From: CAMCYM01 sp041191165 | GTDB taxonomy: Bacteria; Bacteroidota; Bacteroidia; Flavobacteriales_D; Sanyastnellaceae | DNA: 8,393 nucleotides | Assembly (NCBI GenBank): GCA_041191165.1 | Contig: JBEEPJ010000081.1 | Coordinates: forward strand, 1 to 8,393 | Direction: 5' to 3' | Shown here: piece after piece, positions 1 to 5,823 of the stretch | Numbering within the stretch: position 1 is the first letter of the stretch | Layout: each line of letters opens with the position of its first letter | Made by a program: the position numbers and the translations under genes | The notes under the pieces: model-generated | Told to the model about the DNA's origin: nothing | Databases searched by the model: none | Seen by the model: the letters and a program-made list of their open reading frames with translations, nothing else

Positions 1-296
1 GCCAAGTCTTCCCCAACAGCGGGGTATATTGCGCCACCAAACATGCCGTCCTCGCACTAAGCGAGTCGATTCGCCTCGAGTACCGGGATACCATCGGCGT
101 GACGACCATCAATCCCGGCGCCGTGAACACCCCCTTTATCGACCTGACCCCCAACGCAGAACTGCGCGCTACCTACCGGCCGCAATTCGATGCGGGGATG
201 GCGCCCGAATTCGTGGCCGATGCCATCGTGCTGGCCATCGAATCCAAGGGACGCGGCGTGTTCAGCGAAATCACCCTGCGGCCCGACAACCGATGA
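1..296 (+). CDS. Short-chain dehydrogenase/reductase, YdfG-like (3' part)
   Basis: This is the C-terminal 97 codons of an NAD(P)-dependent short-chain dehydrogenase; the start lies left of the window and the reading frame begins at base 3. The catalytic Tyr-x-x-x-Lys is visible as YCATK (Tyr codon 27-29, Lys codon 39-41). It is followed by the usual substrate-helix sequence ALSESIRLE and the cofactor-loop motif PGAVNTPF. The C-terminus (ADAIVLAIES, then SEITLRP) is typical of the YdfG-like group of classical SDRs, many of which oxidise 3-hydroxy acids or reduce small carbonyl compounds; the real substrate cannot be read from this fragment. The N-terminal Rossmann glycine motif is off-window. 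Its TGA overlaps the ATG of the glycosyltransferase (ATGA, 293-296), so the two are probably co-transcribed and translationally coupled. Family certain, substrate unknown. Confidence 0.9.
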   Translation, partial: QVFPNSGVYCATKHAVLALSESIRLEYRDTIGVTTINPGAVNTPFIDLTPNAELRATYRPQFDAGMAPEFVADAIVLAIESKGRGVFSEITLRPDNR

Positions 297-1438
297 AGCC
301 CCTGGCCGGGCGCAAGCTGGCCTTTCTCTCCAGCTCCACCGGTTGGGGGGGGTTGGAGCAAAACCTCTTGCGGCACGCCCGGTGGATGCAGGCGCTCGGC
401 GCGGACGTGACCTTGTGTACTGTGCCCGACAGCCCGCTCCACCGCGCCGCGGCGTCCACCGCGCCCGAGCGGGAAGGCGGATTCTGGGCCGTCCTCCCCT
501 TCGCGCGCCAGCCCCGTTACTTCCCGCACTTGGCCGCGTGGCGTCTGGCCCGTCGATTGCGGGGGGTGCATGTGGTTTGGGCGCGGGACCCACGGGATTT
601 GGCCTTCGCCGGCCTGACCGCCCGGAAACTGGGCGCGGCCTTCCTCTTTCAACAGGGCATGCAAATCGCCCGGAAGAAGCGGTCTTTTGTGCACCGCGTG
701 CGCTTCGGAAGGGTGACTTGGTGGGTTACGCCGCTGGAATGCCTGCGGCAAGAGGCCTTGGAGAACACGCCATTGCGGGCAGACCAAACCCGCCTCATCC
801 CCCTCTCCCTCGACCCCCGCTGGTTCGCGCCGGCGCCTCCTCGTTCCGAGGCCCGCCGGGCCCTGGGGCTGCCTGAAAACGGCCTGGTGGTAGGCATCTT
901 CGGCCGAATCGACCCGCTCAAAGGCCAGGATGTATTCTTGCGGGCCTTGGCGGCTGCACCGGATTGGCAGGGCCTGATTGTCGGCGAGCCCACTGTCAAC
1001 GCCCCGGGCAACTACCTGGAACAACTGCGTGCCCTGAGCCGGGAACTGGGCATCGAAGACCGGCTGCACTGGCTCCCCCACCGCGACGACCTGCGTCCGG
1101 CTTATGCTTGCCTCGACGCCTTCGCCCTGTGTTCTGCTGCAGAGACCTTCGGCATGGTCACCCTCGAAGCGCTCGCTTCAGGCTGTTGGGTCTTGGGCAC
1201 GGACAGCGGTGGCACGCCCGAAATCCTCCGGGAACAACCCGGAACCGCGCTTTTTGCGCCCGGCGATGCAAGAGGTTTGGCCCGCCATCTGCGGGCCATC
1301 GCGGATCGAGCGGTCTCCGACCCATCCACCGGGGCTGGACCCACCTCCCAACGCTGGACGCGCCCGGACCTGAACCGCTTCCGATCGGATGAGGTCGCAG
1401 CACGCTGGATCCAGCTGATTTCTTCTCTCCCCTCCTGA
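293..1438 (+). CDS. Glycosyltransferase family 4-type (GT-B fold)
   Basis: A 381-residue retaining glycosyltransferase of the GT-B fold, expected to move a sugar from a nucleotide donor to a glycan or lipid acceptor at the cytoplasmic membrane face. The N-terminal domain opens with a beta strand and glycine-rich turn (SSSTGWGGLEQNLLRHA, residues 13-29). The C-terminal domain starts near residue 198 with VVGIFGRIDPLKG, where R205 and K210 sit at the usual donor-phosphate-contacting positions. The E-x7-E motif of GT4 is E284 to E292 (ETFGMVTLE), followed by the donor-loop sequence DSGGTPEI. The start at 293 is chosen because it overlaps the upstream dehydrogenase stop by four bases; the frame is open back to 29, but that part overlaps real SDR coding. 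No signal peptide or membrane helix is seen. Donor and acceptor cannot be inferred. Confidence 0.92.
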   Translation: MKPLAGRKLAFLSSSTGWGGLEQNLLRHARWMQALGADVTLCTVPDSPLHRAAASTAPEREGGFWAVLPFARQPRYFPHLAAWRLARRLRGVHVVWARDPRDLAFAGLTARKLGAAFLFQQGMQIARKKRSFVHRVRFGRVTWWVTPLECLRQEALENTPLRADQTRLIPLSLDPRWFAPAPPRSEARRALGLPENGLVVGIFGRIDPLKGQDVFLRALAAAPDWQGLIVGEPTVNAPGNYLEQLRALSRELGIEDRLHWLPHRDDLRPAYACLDAFALCSAAETFGMVTLEALASGCWVLGTDSGGTPEILREQPGTALFAPGDARGLARHLRAIADRAVSDPSTGAGPTSQRWTRPDLNRFRSDEVAARWIQLISSLPS

Positions 1439-1500
1439 CGGGTGAAGCGCAGAAGTCCTACCTTGCGCAACGTTTCCAAGGGAATTCCGTAATTCGCTCC

Positions 1501-1920
1501 ATGAAAAAACAAGCCTACCTCCTGTTGCTGGTTCCGGCGCTGGCCGTCACCTCGTGCAAACAAAAAGAACTCCGCGTCGAGGATGTCAAGCCAGAAAACG
1601 TAGTAGACGAGTGCAGCTGCATCGAAAACCTCGCCGTGTCGATGACGCATTTCTACACCTACTACGAGGAGAACCAGGCCACGTTCAAAGAGGCCCAAGA
1701 ACTCATCAATGCGAATCAAACCCTTCCGGCGGAATTGGCAGATCGTCACAATGCGATGATGAAGGGCATGCAGGAGAATGGCATCCGCGTTCAGCGCATC
1801 ACCGAGGCCTGCAACGGATTTGTGGATACGGGCACGCTCGCGACCCCCAGTTTTCAGAGCGAATGTGAGCACACCGCGGCTTTTAAGGAAGCCATGGCCA
1901 AGCTCAACAGCCTGCGATAA
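1501..1920 (+). CDS. Small lipoprotein of unknown function
   Basis: A 139-residue protein with a classic lipoprotein signal: a short basic start (MKKQ), a hydrophobic stretch to residue 16 and a lipobox-like TSC with C19 as the lipidated cysteine. The charged residues just after C19 (KQKE) do not decide inner against outer membrane. The mature part is mostly helical and hydrophilic, with a Cys-x-Cys at 38/40 and further cysteines at 104 and 122, which could form two disulfides in the periplasm (inference). I do not recognise a family. The gene stands alone: 62 bp after the glycosyltransferase, and 28 bp from the end of the convergent Crp-type gene. A possible -7 box, TACCTTGC (1459-1466), differs from TAnnTTTG at the last two positions and is weak. 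Its composition resembles its neighbours. Confidence 0.85.
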   Translation: MKKQAYLLLLVPALAVTSCKQKELRVEDVKPENVVDECSCIENLAVSMTHFYTYYEENQATFKEAQELINANQTLPAELADRHNAMMKGMQENGIRVQRITEACNGFVDTGTLATPSFQSECEHTAAFKEAMAKLNSLR

Positions 1921-1948
1921 GCCCGCTGCGCACCGCGTGCCGTCGCCC

Positions 1949-2620
1949 TCAGCGCGGTTCGCGGGTCTTGTCCCAGTCTTTTTTTGCGATGATGTGCCGG
2001 GAGAGGGACACCATTCCCTCCTTCTCCATGCGTTTCAACAGGCGGCTGATGACCTCCCGGCTCGAGTTGAGATCCGTGGCGATTTCTTGATGGGTGGCGC
2101 GCAACTCAGGCCCTTGGGCGCGGAATTGCTTCTCCAGGTAGAGCACCAAGCGTTCGTCCAGGGAACGAAAAGCCACCTGATCGATGACCTCGAGCAGTTC
2201 TTCCATCCGCACGCGGTAGGTTTCCACCACAAAGTGATACCACTCGGGAAACTGGCGCATGAGAATTTCCATGGTCTCCACGGGGACAGCCAACGCTTCG
2301 AGGTCTCCTTCGGCGATGCCCTTGATCATCGAGGTTCGGCGTTGGGTCGCGCAGATGAGCGACAGGGCGCAGGCGGATCCGGACTCCAACGAGTAGAGGT
2401 AGTGCTCCCCCCCATCCTCCCCTTCGCGATAGAGCTTGGCTACGCCGGAGAGGAGCAACATGGTGGAGCGCACGTATTGGCCCGAGCGCATTAACAAATC
2501 CCCGTCCTGGAAGCGCATCAAGGTCCCCCGGGTGACGAGCGTCTCCCGCAGCTCCGGGGAGAACATGGGAAAAGCCAGAGAAATTCGCTCCGCCAGCACT
2601 TGCTGCGATCCATCAAGCAT
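1949..2620 (-). CDS. Crp/Fnr family transcriptional regulator
   Basis: A 223-residue regulator with an N-terminal cyclic-nucleotide-binding-like beta barrel (about residues 15-115), a long dimerisation helix (about 118-150) and a C-terminal winged helix. The recognition region is clear: THQEIATDLNSSREVISRLLKRM (176-198), the HTH signature of the family. The classical cAMP pocket (GE near R-S-A in E. coli CRP) is not recognisable; instead the segment reads SACALSLIC with C84 and C90. The effector is therefore probably not cAMP and could be another small molecule or a redox signal (inference). The four-cysteine pattern of Fnr is not apparent. ATG at 2620 is preferred over the GTG one codon upstream, because it shares one base with the stop of the carbinolamine dehydratase (TGATG). 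This implies co-transcription and coupled translation. Regulatory targets are unknown. Confidence 0.93.
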   Translation of the reverse strand: MLDGSQQVLAERISLAFPMFSPELRETLVTRGTLMRFQDGDLLMRSGQYVRSTMLLLSGVAKLYREGEDGGEHYLYSLESGSACALSLICATQRRTSMIKGIAEGDLEALAVPVETMEILMRQFPEWYHFVVETYRVRMEELLEVIDQVAFRSLDERLVLYLEKQFRAQGPELRATHQEIATDLNSSREVISRLLKRMEKEGMVSLSRHIIAKKDWDKTREPR

Positions 2621-2883
2621 CACGTGAAGTCATCTGTGTTAGAGGTTTGGTTTTGAAGGATTTGGTCTATAGCAAATGCCAAATCCCAATCCCGCTGCGT
2701 CACGCCTCCCCCCGCGTCATGGGTGTGCAACTCCAGGCGGACGTAGGCCCCGTTGTTCACGAAAATCGGGTGATGCCGGTGGGTCTCAGCCAGGAAGGCC
2801 ACGCGGGTCATGAAGGTAAATGCCTCTTGAAAATGGGCAAACCGGAACTCCCGAATCAGACGCTGATCCCGCTCAATCCACAT
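2620..2883 (-). CDS. Pterin-4a-carbinolamine dehydratase (4a-hydroxytetrahydrobiopterin dehydratase)
   Basis: An 87-residue member of the PhhB/DCoH family, which dehydrates the 4a-carbinolamine form of tetrahydropterin to the quinonoid dihydropterin, classically recycling cofactor after phenylalanine hydroxylation. The whole signature is present: REFRFAHFQEAFTFM (11-25), the active-site ETHRHHP (33-39) with the paired histidines H37-H38, THDAGG (54-59) with the third histidine H55, and VTQRDWDLAFAID (61-73). The start is set at the ATG at 2883 (MWIERDQ), because bacterial short forms begin this way and the open frame further upstream (to 3006) would overlap the divergent aminotransferase. At 87 residues it is shorter than mammalian DCoH (about 103). 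It is the first gene of a two-gene unit with the Crp-type regulator. No phenylalanine hydroxylase or pterin gene is in the window, so its partner pathway is not visible. Confidence 0.93.
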   Translation of the reverse strand: MWIERDQRLIREFRFAHFQEAFTFMTRVAFLAETHRHHPIFVNNGAYVRLELHTHDAGGGVTQRDWDLAFAIDQILQNQTSNTDDFT

Positions 2884-2906
2884 GATATCGTTGCGATGGT
2901 ACGCCG

Positions 2907-2933
2907 TGAAATTAACCAATTCCCGGGGCGCAA
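2907..2933 (-). promoter_or_regulatory. Candidate promoter for dehydratase-Crp unit
   Basis: On the minus strand the 65-bp divergent spacer contains TAATTTCA (2914 to 2907), six of eight bases of the Bacteroidota -7 consensus TAnnTTTG. A TTG (2933 to 2931) lies 16 bp upstream as a possible -33 element. The predicted transcript start would lie within about 20 bp of the ATG at 2883. The match is modest and the call rests on position as much as on sequence. Confidence 0.3.
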
Positions 2934-2936
2934 TCT

Positions 2937-2944
2937 TACCTTGG
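2937..2944 (+). promoter_or_regulatory. Candidate -7 box for aminotransferase operon
   Basis: TACCTTGG matches seven of eight bases of TAnnTTTG and ends only four bases before the ATG at 2949. If it is used, the mRNA would be leaderless or nearly so. No convincing TTG at -33 is seen, so this remains tentative. Confidence 0.25.
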
Positions 2945-2948
2945 CTCC

Positions 2949-4196
2949 ATGAAAAATGCCCTGGGGCCCATCGGTTTTGCCCCTCCGCCCATCGATGAGT
3001 CGACAATTGAGGCCGTGGTGCGCGTCTTGCGTTCCGGCTGGATTACTTCGGGGCCCGAATTGGCCGCATTCGAGCAGGAGATTGCTGCTTTTTGTGAGGT
3101 ACCGGATGCAGTGGCCCTGGGCAGTTGGACCGCGGCCTGCGAACTGGTGTTGCGGTGGTGGGGCGTGGGGCCGGGCGACGAGGTGATCCTGCCTGCCATC
3201 ACCTACGCCGCAACGGCGAACATCGTGCTGCACTGCGGGGCCACTCCCGTGATTGTCGACATTGACCCCGACTGCTATCAGTTGACCCCTGAGCGGTTGC
3301 GGGCGGCAATCGGACCCCGCACCAAGGTCGTGATGCCCGTGGACCTCGCAGGCTGGCCCGTAGATTACGCGGGCATTGCCGCCCTGCTGGGGGAGCCAGC
3401 CATCCGGGAACAATTCAGACCCGCCAATGCCTTGCAGGCGCAGGTGGGGCGACCGTTGTTTCTTGCAGATGCCGCCCACTCTTTCGGCGCACGGGTCGAC
3501 GGCAAGCGGCTGGGCGGTCAGGCGGATGTGGTGGGCTTCAGCTTTCACGCGGTCAAAAACCTCACCACGGCGGAGGGCGGTGGGCTCTGCTGGAATCTGC
3601 CCGCAGGCCTGGACGGTCCCGCCTTTCGGAAATGGATCAAGACCTGGTCCCTCCACGGAGCCACCCGGGATGCGCACTCCAAAACCCTCGGCGGCTCCTG
3701 GCATTACGACATCGTCGGCGCGGGATACAAGTGCAACATGACCGACATTCAAGCCGCCATGGGGCGGGCTCAGCTCAAGCAGTATGCCGGACAACTGGAA
3801 CGGCGGCGGGCGCTGGCTTTCCGGTACCACGAAGCCCTGATGGATGCGCCGTGGTATGTTGCGCCTCCGCTGGAATCGGAGGACCGCCAATCCTCCTTCC
3901 ACCTCTTCACCCCGCGCATCAGAGGTTTTTCCGCGGCGCAGCGCGATGAGCTGATCCAGCGCCTGCAGTCGGATGGAATAGCCACCAATGTACACTTCAT
4001 TCCACTTCCCATGCTCACGGTGCACCGCGAGCGCGGCTTGCGGATGGAGGACTACCCCCATGCCGCGAAATACTTCGACGAAATCATCTCCCTTCCCCTT
4101 CATCTTCAGCTGACAGACGAGCAAGTGGATGGGGTGGCGGAGCGCTTCCGTTTCCACGTCGAGGCGTTGTTCCGAGTCAGCCCGGGCGTCGCATGA
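2949..4196 (+). CDS. DegT/DnrJ/EryC1/StrS family PLP-dependent sugar aminotransferase
   Basis: A complete 415-residue aminotransferase of the fold-type I DegT family, which converts nucleotide-linked keto-sugars to amino-sugars, usually with glutamate as amino donor. The N-terminus carries the family opening RSGWITSGPELAAFE (28-42). PLP-phosphate contacts are expected at GSWTAA (58-63), a Ser-Trp-Thr version of the usual Ser/Gly-Thr turn. D174 in LADAAHSFGA should pair with the pyridine nitrogen. K203 in SFHAVKNLTTAEGG is the Schiff-base lysine. The C-terminal GYKCNMTDIQAAMG (242-255 region) and NVHFIPLP segments are also standard. Its last four bases overlap the start of the phosphoglycosyl transferase (ATGA), so the pair probably makes an amino-sugar and attaches its phosphate to the lipid carrier, as PglE and PglC do in Campylobacter. 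The matching dehydratase and acetyltransferase are not in the window. Exact sugar unknown. Confidence 0.94.
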   Translation: MKNALGPIGFAPPPIDESTIEAVVRVLRSGWITSGPELAAFEQEIAAFCEVPDAVALGSWTAACELVLRWWGVGPGDEVILPAITYAATANIVLHCGATPVIVDIDPDCYQLTPERLRAAIGPRTKVVMPVDLAGWPVDYAGIAALLGEPAIREQFRPANALQAQVGRPLFLADAAHSFGARVDGKRLGGQADVVGFSFHAVKNLTTAEGGGLCWNLPAGLDGPAFRKWIKTWSLHGATRDAHSKTLGGSWHYDIVGAGYKCNMTDIQAAMGRAQLKQYAGQLERRRALAFRYHEALMDAPWYVAPPLESEDRQSSFHLFTPRIRGFSAAQRDELIQRLQSDGIATNVHFIPLPMLTVHRERGLRMEDYPHAAKYFDEIISLPLHLQLTDEQVDGVAERFRFHVEALFRVSPGVA

Positions 4197-4789
4197 GTGC
4201 AGGACGTTGGGTGGATGTGGCCTTGGCAGCGGTGGGACTGGCCCTTTCCGCCCCGTTCTTGCTGGCGGCATGCATCTGGATTCGCTGGGATAGTCCCGGC
4301 AGTCCTTTTTATGGCCAAACCCGCATCGGCCGCAACGGAAAACCCTTCACCCTGTTCAAATTGCGCTCCATGCGCCCCGTCCCGGAACTCACGAGCTCCA
4401 TCACGCATGGCTCCGGTGACCCGCGCATCACCCGGCCCGGAAGGTGGCTCAGACGCACCAAGCTCGACGAACTCCCCCAGCTGTACAACGTCCTCAAGGG
4501 CGACATGGCCCTCGTGGGCCCCCGACCCGAGGTTCCGGAGTTTGTAGCGTTGTATACCGAGGAGCAGCGCGAAGTTCTGCGCGTGCGCCCCGGGATTACC
4601 GATCCCGTGAGCCTGGCCCACTACGACGAGGCCGCTGAGTTGCAAGGCCAGCCCCAGCCCGAGGTTTATTACCGAGAAGTGCTCATGCCGCGGAAACTCG
4701 CATGGCAGCGGGCCTACCTGGCCCAGCGCACGTGGCGGTCAGATCTCGGGGTGGTGGTTGCCACCATTCGCCGGATGCTCGGTTTTTGA
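4193..4789 (+). CDS. PglC-like polyprenyl-phosphate sugar-1-phosphate transferase
   Basis: A 198-residue bacterial sugar transferase (Pfam Bac_transf type), the small monotopic phosphoglycosyl transferase class. It moves a sugar-1-phosphate from a UDP-sugar to undecaprenyl phosphate on the cytoplasmic face, the first membrane step of many surface glycan pathways. Residues 7-30 form one hydrophobic segment broken by a proline (LSAP, 18-21), fitting the re-entrant membrane helix of PglC. YGQTRIGRNGKPFTLFKLRSM (40-60) follows. The catalytic Asp-Glu dyad is D92-E93 in KLDELPQLYNVLKGDMALVGPRPE (90-113). The small size and single hydrophobic segment exclude the WbaP class with several extra membrane helices. 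The start is the ATG in the ATGA overlap with the aminotransferase. Its last 51 bases overlap the 3' end of the convergent transglutaminase-like gene. Sugar specificity cannot be read. Confidence 0.94.
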   Translation: MSAGRWVDVALAAVGLALSAPFLLAACIWIRWDSPGSPFYGQTRIGRNGKPFTLFKLRSMRPVPELTSSITHGSGDPRITRPGRWLRRTKLDELPQLYNVLKGDMALVGPRPEVPEFVALYTEEQREVLRVRPGITDPVSLAHYDEAAELQGQPQPEVYYREVLMPRKLAWQRAYLAQRTWRSDLGVVVATIRRMLGF

Positions 4790-5650
4790 CGCCCACGGGG
4801 CGATGAGTTCGCGCACTTGCCGGGCCAAACTCGTCTGCTCCCGCTGCTCCAACAGCCACGCCACGTGGTAGAAATGCCTTTCCATGGCAAACTCGACGGG
4901 ACAAGGCGCGCAAAATGTTCCCGCCTGCCGTTCCGATTCGCTGATGAAGTCCTCGATATCCCCGGGCAAGATGATGCTCCCCTTCCCGAAAGGATGGATG
5001 TAAAAGGACGCATCCGCTCCCGAACCGGGCTTCTCGGGAATGCGATCCTCGTCATGGCAACACAGCAGGAAATGATGCCGCAACTGAACAGGATACAAGG
5101 GCATTTCCAAGGACTGCGCCAACGCGAGATACAACATCCCGATGCCCACGGGATTCCCCTTCCGCTGCTGGAGCACCTGGCCCAACAGGGCATCTCCCGG
5201 TTGGGGCGTCCGGCGGTGAAGTTTGGCCAGACCATAGCGCTCGAACAAAGTATGATTGAGCAGCCGCACCTGCTCGAGCGTGGTCAGCGAAGTATCCATC
5301 TCCAACCAGGCATCCCGGCGCAACTTTTGGAAAGCGGCCCGAATGCCCTCCCCATCGGCATGCGGCATCACCGCTTCCTCCAGGATAATCGCCCCCTCCA
5401 ACACCGAACGCTCTTGTCCAAATCCCCAAGCCACAGATCGGTTGCGCAAGGCCGCAAAGTGCAACCCATGCACCAATTCGTCCAAGCGCTGGCCATGCAA
5501 ATCTGCCCAAGGATATGCGTGCCGCTCGCTGCGCAACCAGGGAAGTAATTGCTCACCTTGTCCCAATAGGGCTTCCCGCACGTGCTGGTATACCCCTTCG
5601 TCAGGATCATCCAGCAATTGAATCAGGGCTTGAATCTCACTCGGTTGCAT
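4739..5650 (-). CDS. SirB1-type transglutaminase-like protein
   Basis: A 303-residue protein with the transglutaminase-like core of the SirB1 group. An N-terminal helical, HEAT-like stretch (EIQALIQLLDDPDEGVYQHV, 5-24) is followed by a helical domain and the core block QQRKGNPVGIGMLYLALAQS (161-180). A His-containing strand (LRHHFLLCC, 190-198) and the block FYIHPFGKGSIILPGDIEDF (216-235) follow. The expected catalytic cysteine position of true transglutaminases is not obvious in the 161-180 block, as in other SirB1 proteins, so enzymatic activity is doubtful. The C-terminal helices (ERHFYHVAWLLEQRE) resemble a TPR-like tail. No signal peptide is seen, so it is probably cytoplasmic. Start: ATG at 5650, the first in the frame, behind a perfect -7 box. 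Its biological role is not established. The last 16 codons and the stop lie antisense to the phosphoglycosyl transferase. Confidence 0.88.
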   Translation of the reverse strand: MQPSEIQALIQLLDDPDEGVYQHVREALLGQGEQLLPWLRSERHAYPWADLHGQRLDELVHGLHFAALRNRSVAWGFGQERSVLEGAIILEEAVMPHADGEGIRAAFQKLRRDAWLEMDTSLTTLEQVRLLNHTLFERYGLAKLHRRTPQPGDALLGQVLQQRKGNPVGIGMLYLALAQSLEMPLYPVQLRHHFLLCCHDEDRIPEKPGSGADASFYIHPFGKGSIILPGDIEDFISESERQAGTFCAPCPVEFAMERHFYHVAWLLEQREQTSLARQVRELIAPWASKTEHPANGGNHHPEI

Positions 5651-5711
5651 CGACTGGGTTGCGGGTGTATCGGATCGGAGTTCCAGAGGCTGGTTCGAAC
5701 GGTGAAGAGCC

Positions 5712-5719
5712 CAAATCTA
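5712..5719 (-). promoter_or_regulatory. Bacteroidota -7 promoter box for the SirB1-type gene
   Basis: Minus-strand TAGATTTG is a full match to the Bacteroidota -7 consensus TAnnTTTG. It lies about 60 bp upstream of the ATG at 5650, implying an untranslated leader of roughly 55 bases. No clear TTG sits at the normal -33 distance, so the promoter would lean on the -7 box. The rest of this 173-bp divergent region (5651-5823) has no gene that I can support. Confidence 0.45.
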
Positions 5720-5780
5720 AAATCGGACGGGAGGGCTTCCGGGGGGCGTTTCATCAGTTTTCAAAAAGTGACCTGTTGAT

Positions 5781-5794
5781 GGATGCATGCATCC
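5781..5794. repeat. Perfect 14-bp palindrome upstream of rhomboid gene
   Basis: GGATGCATGCATCC is identical to its own reverse complement over all 14 bases, with no spacer. It lies 29 bp before the preferred start of the rhomboid gene and 130 bp before the divergent SirB1-type gene. The form suits a site for a dimeric DNA-binding protein, but no second copy is seen in the window and the regulator is unknown. The ATG at 5779 (an alternative rhomboid start) overlaps it. Confidence 0.5.
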
Positions 5795-5823
5795 CTCGCT
5801 GCCATCTCGCCGTAACTTCCGGC

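Noticed and set aside
29..292. N-terminal extension of the glycosyltransferase frame
   Set aside because: It overlaps clear dehydrogenase coding in another frame; glycosyltransferase homology begins at 293.
1932..1958. ACCGCG / CGCGGT pairing between the lipoprotein and the convergent Crp-type gene
   Set aside because: Six pairs with a 15-base loop and no adjacent T-run; the run of T at about 1980 is too far away.
1778..2494. A 238-codon plus-strand open frame spanning the lipoprotein end and most of the Crp-type gene
   Set aside because: It runs through the end of one real gene and antisense to another, with no family resemblance.
2856..4271. A 471-codon open frame on the minus strand across the whole aminotransferase gene
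   Set aside because: It is longer than the real gene but has no recognisable motif and lies opposite a protein with a complete set of family motifs; such antisense frames are common in GC-rich coding DNA.
4790..4802. Small hairpin CGCCC-ACG-GGGCG just after the phosphoglycosyl transferase stop
   Set aside because: Only five pairs, with no T-run downstream on either strand, and it lies inside the convergent coding region; not sufficient for a terminator.
4817..5548. A 243-codon plus-strand open frame opposite the SirB1-type gene
   Set aside because: Antisense shadow with no motifs, while the minus strand encodes a recognisable family and has a promoter box.
5691..5700. GGTTCGAAC, resembling the T-loop of a tRNA
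   Set aside because: The flanking bases do not form a five-pair T-stem on either strand, and no acceptor or anticodon arm could be drawn.
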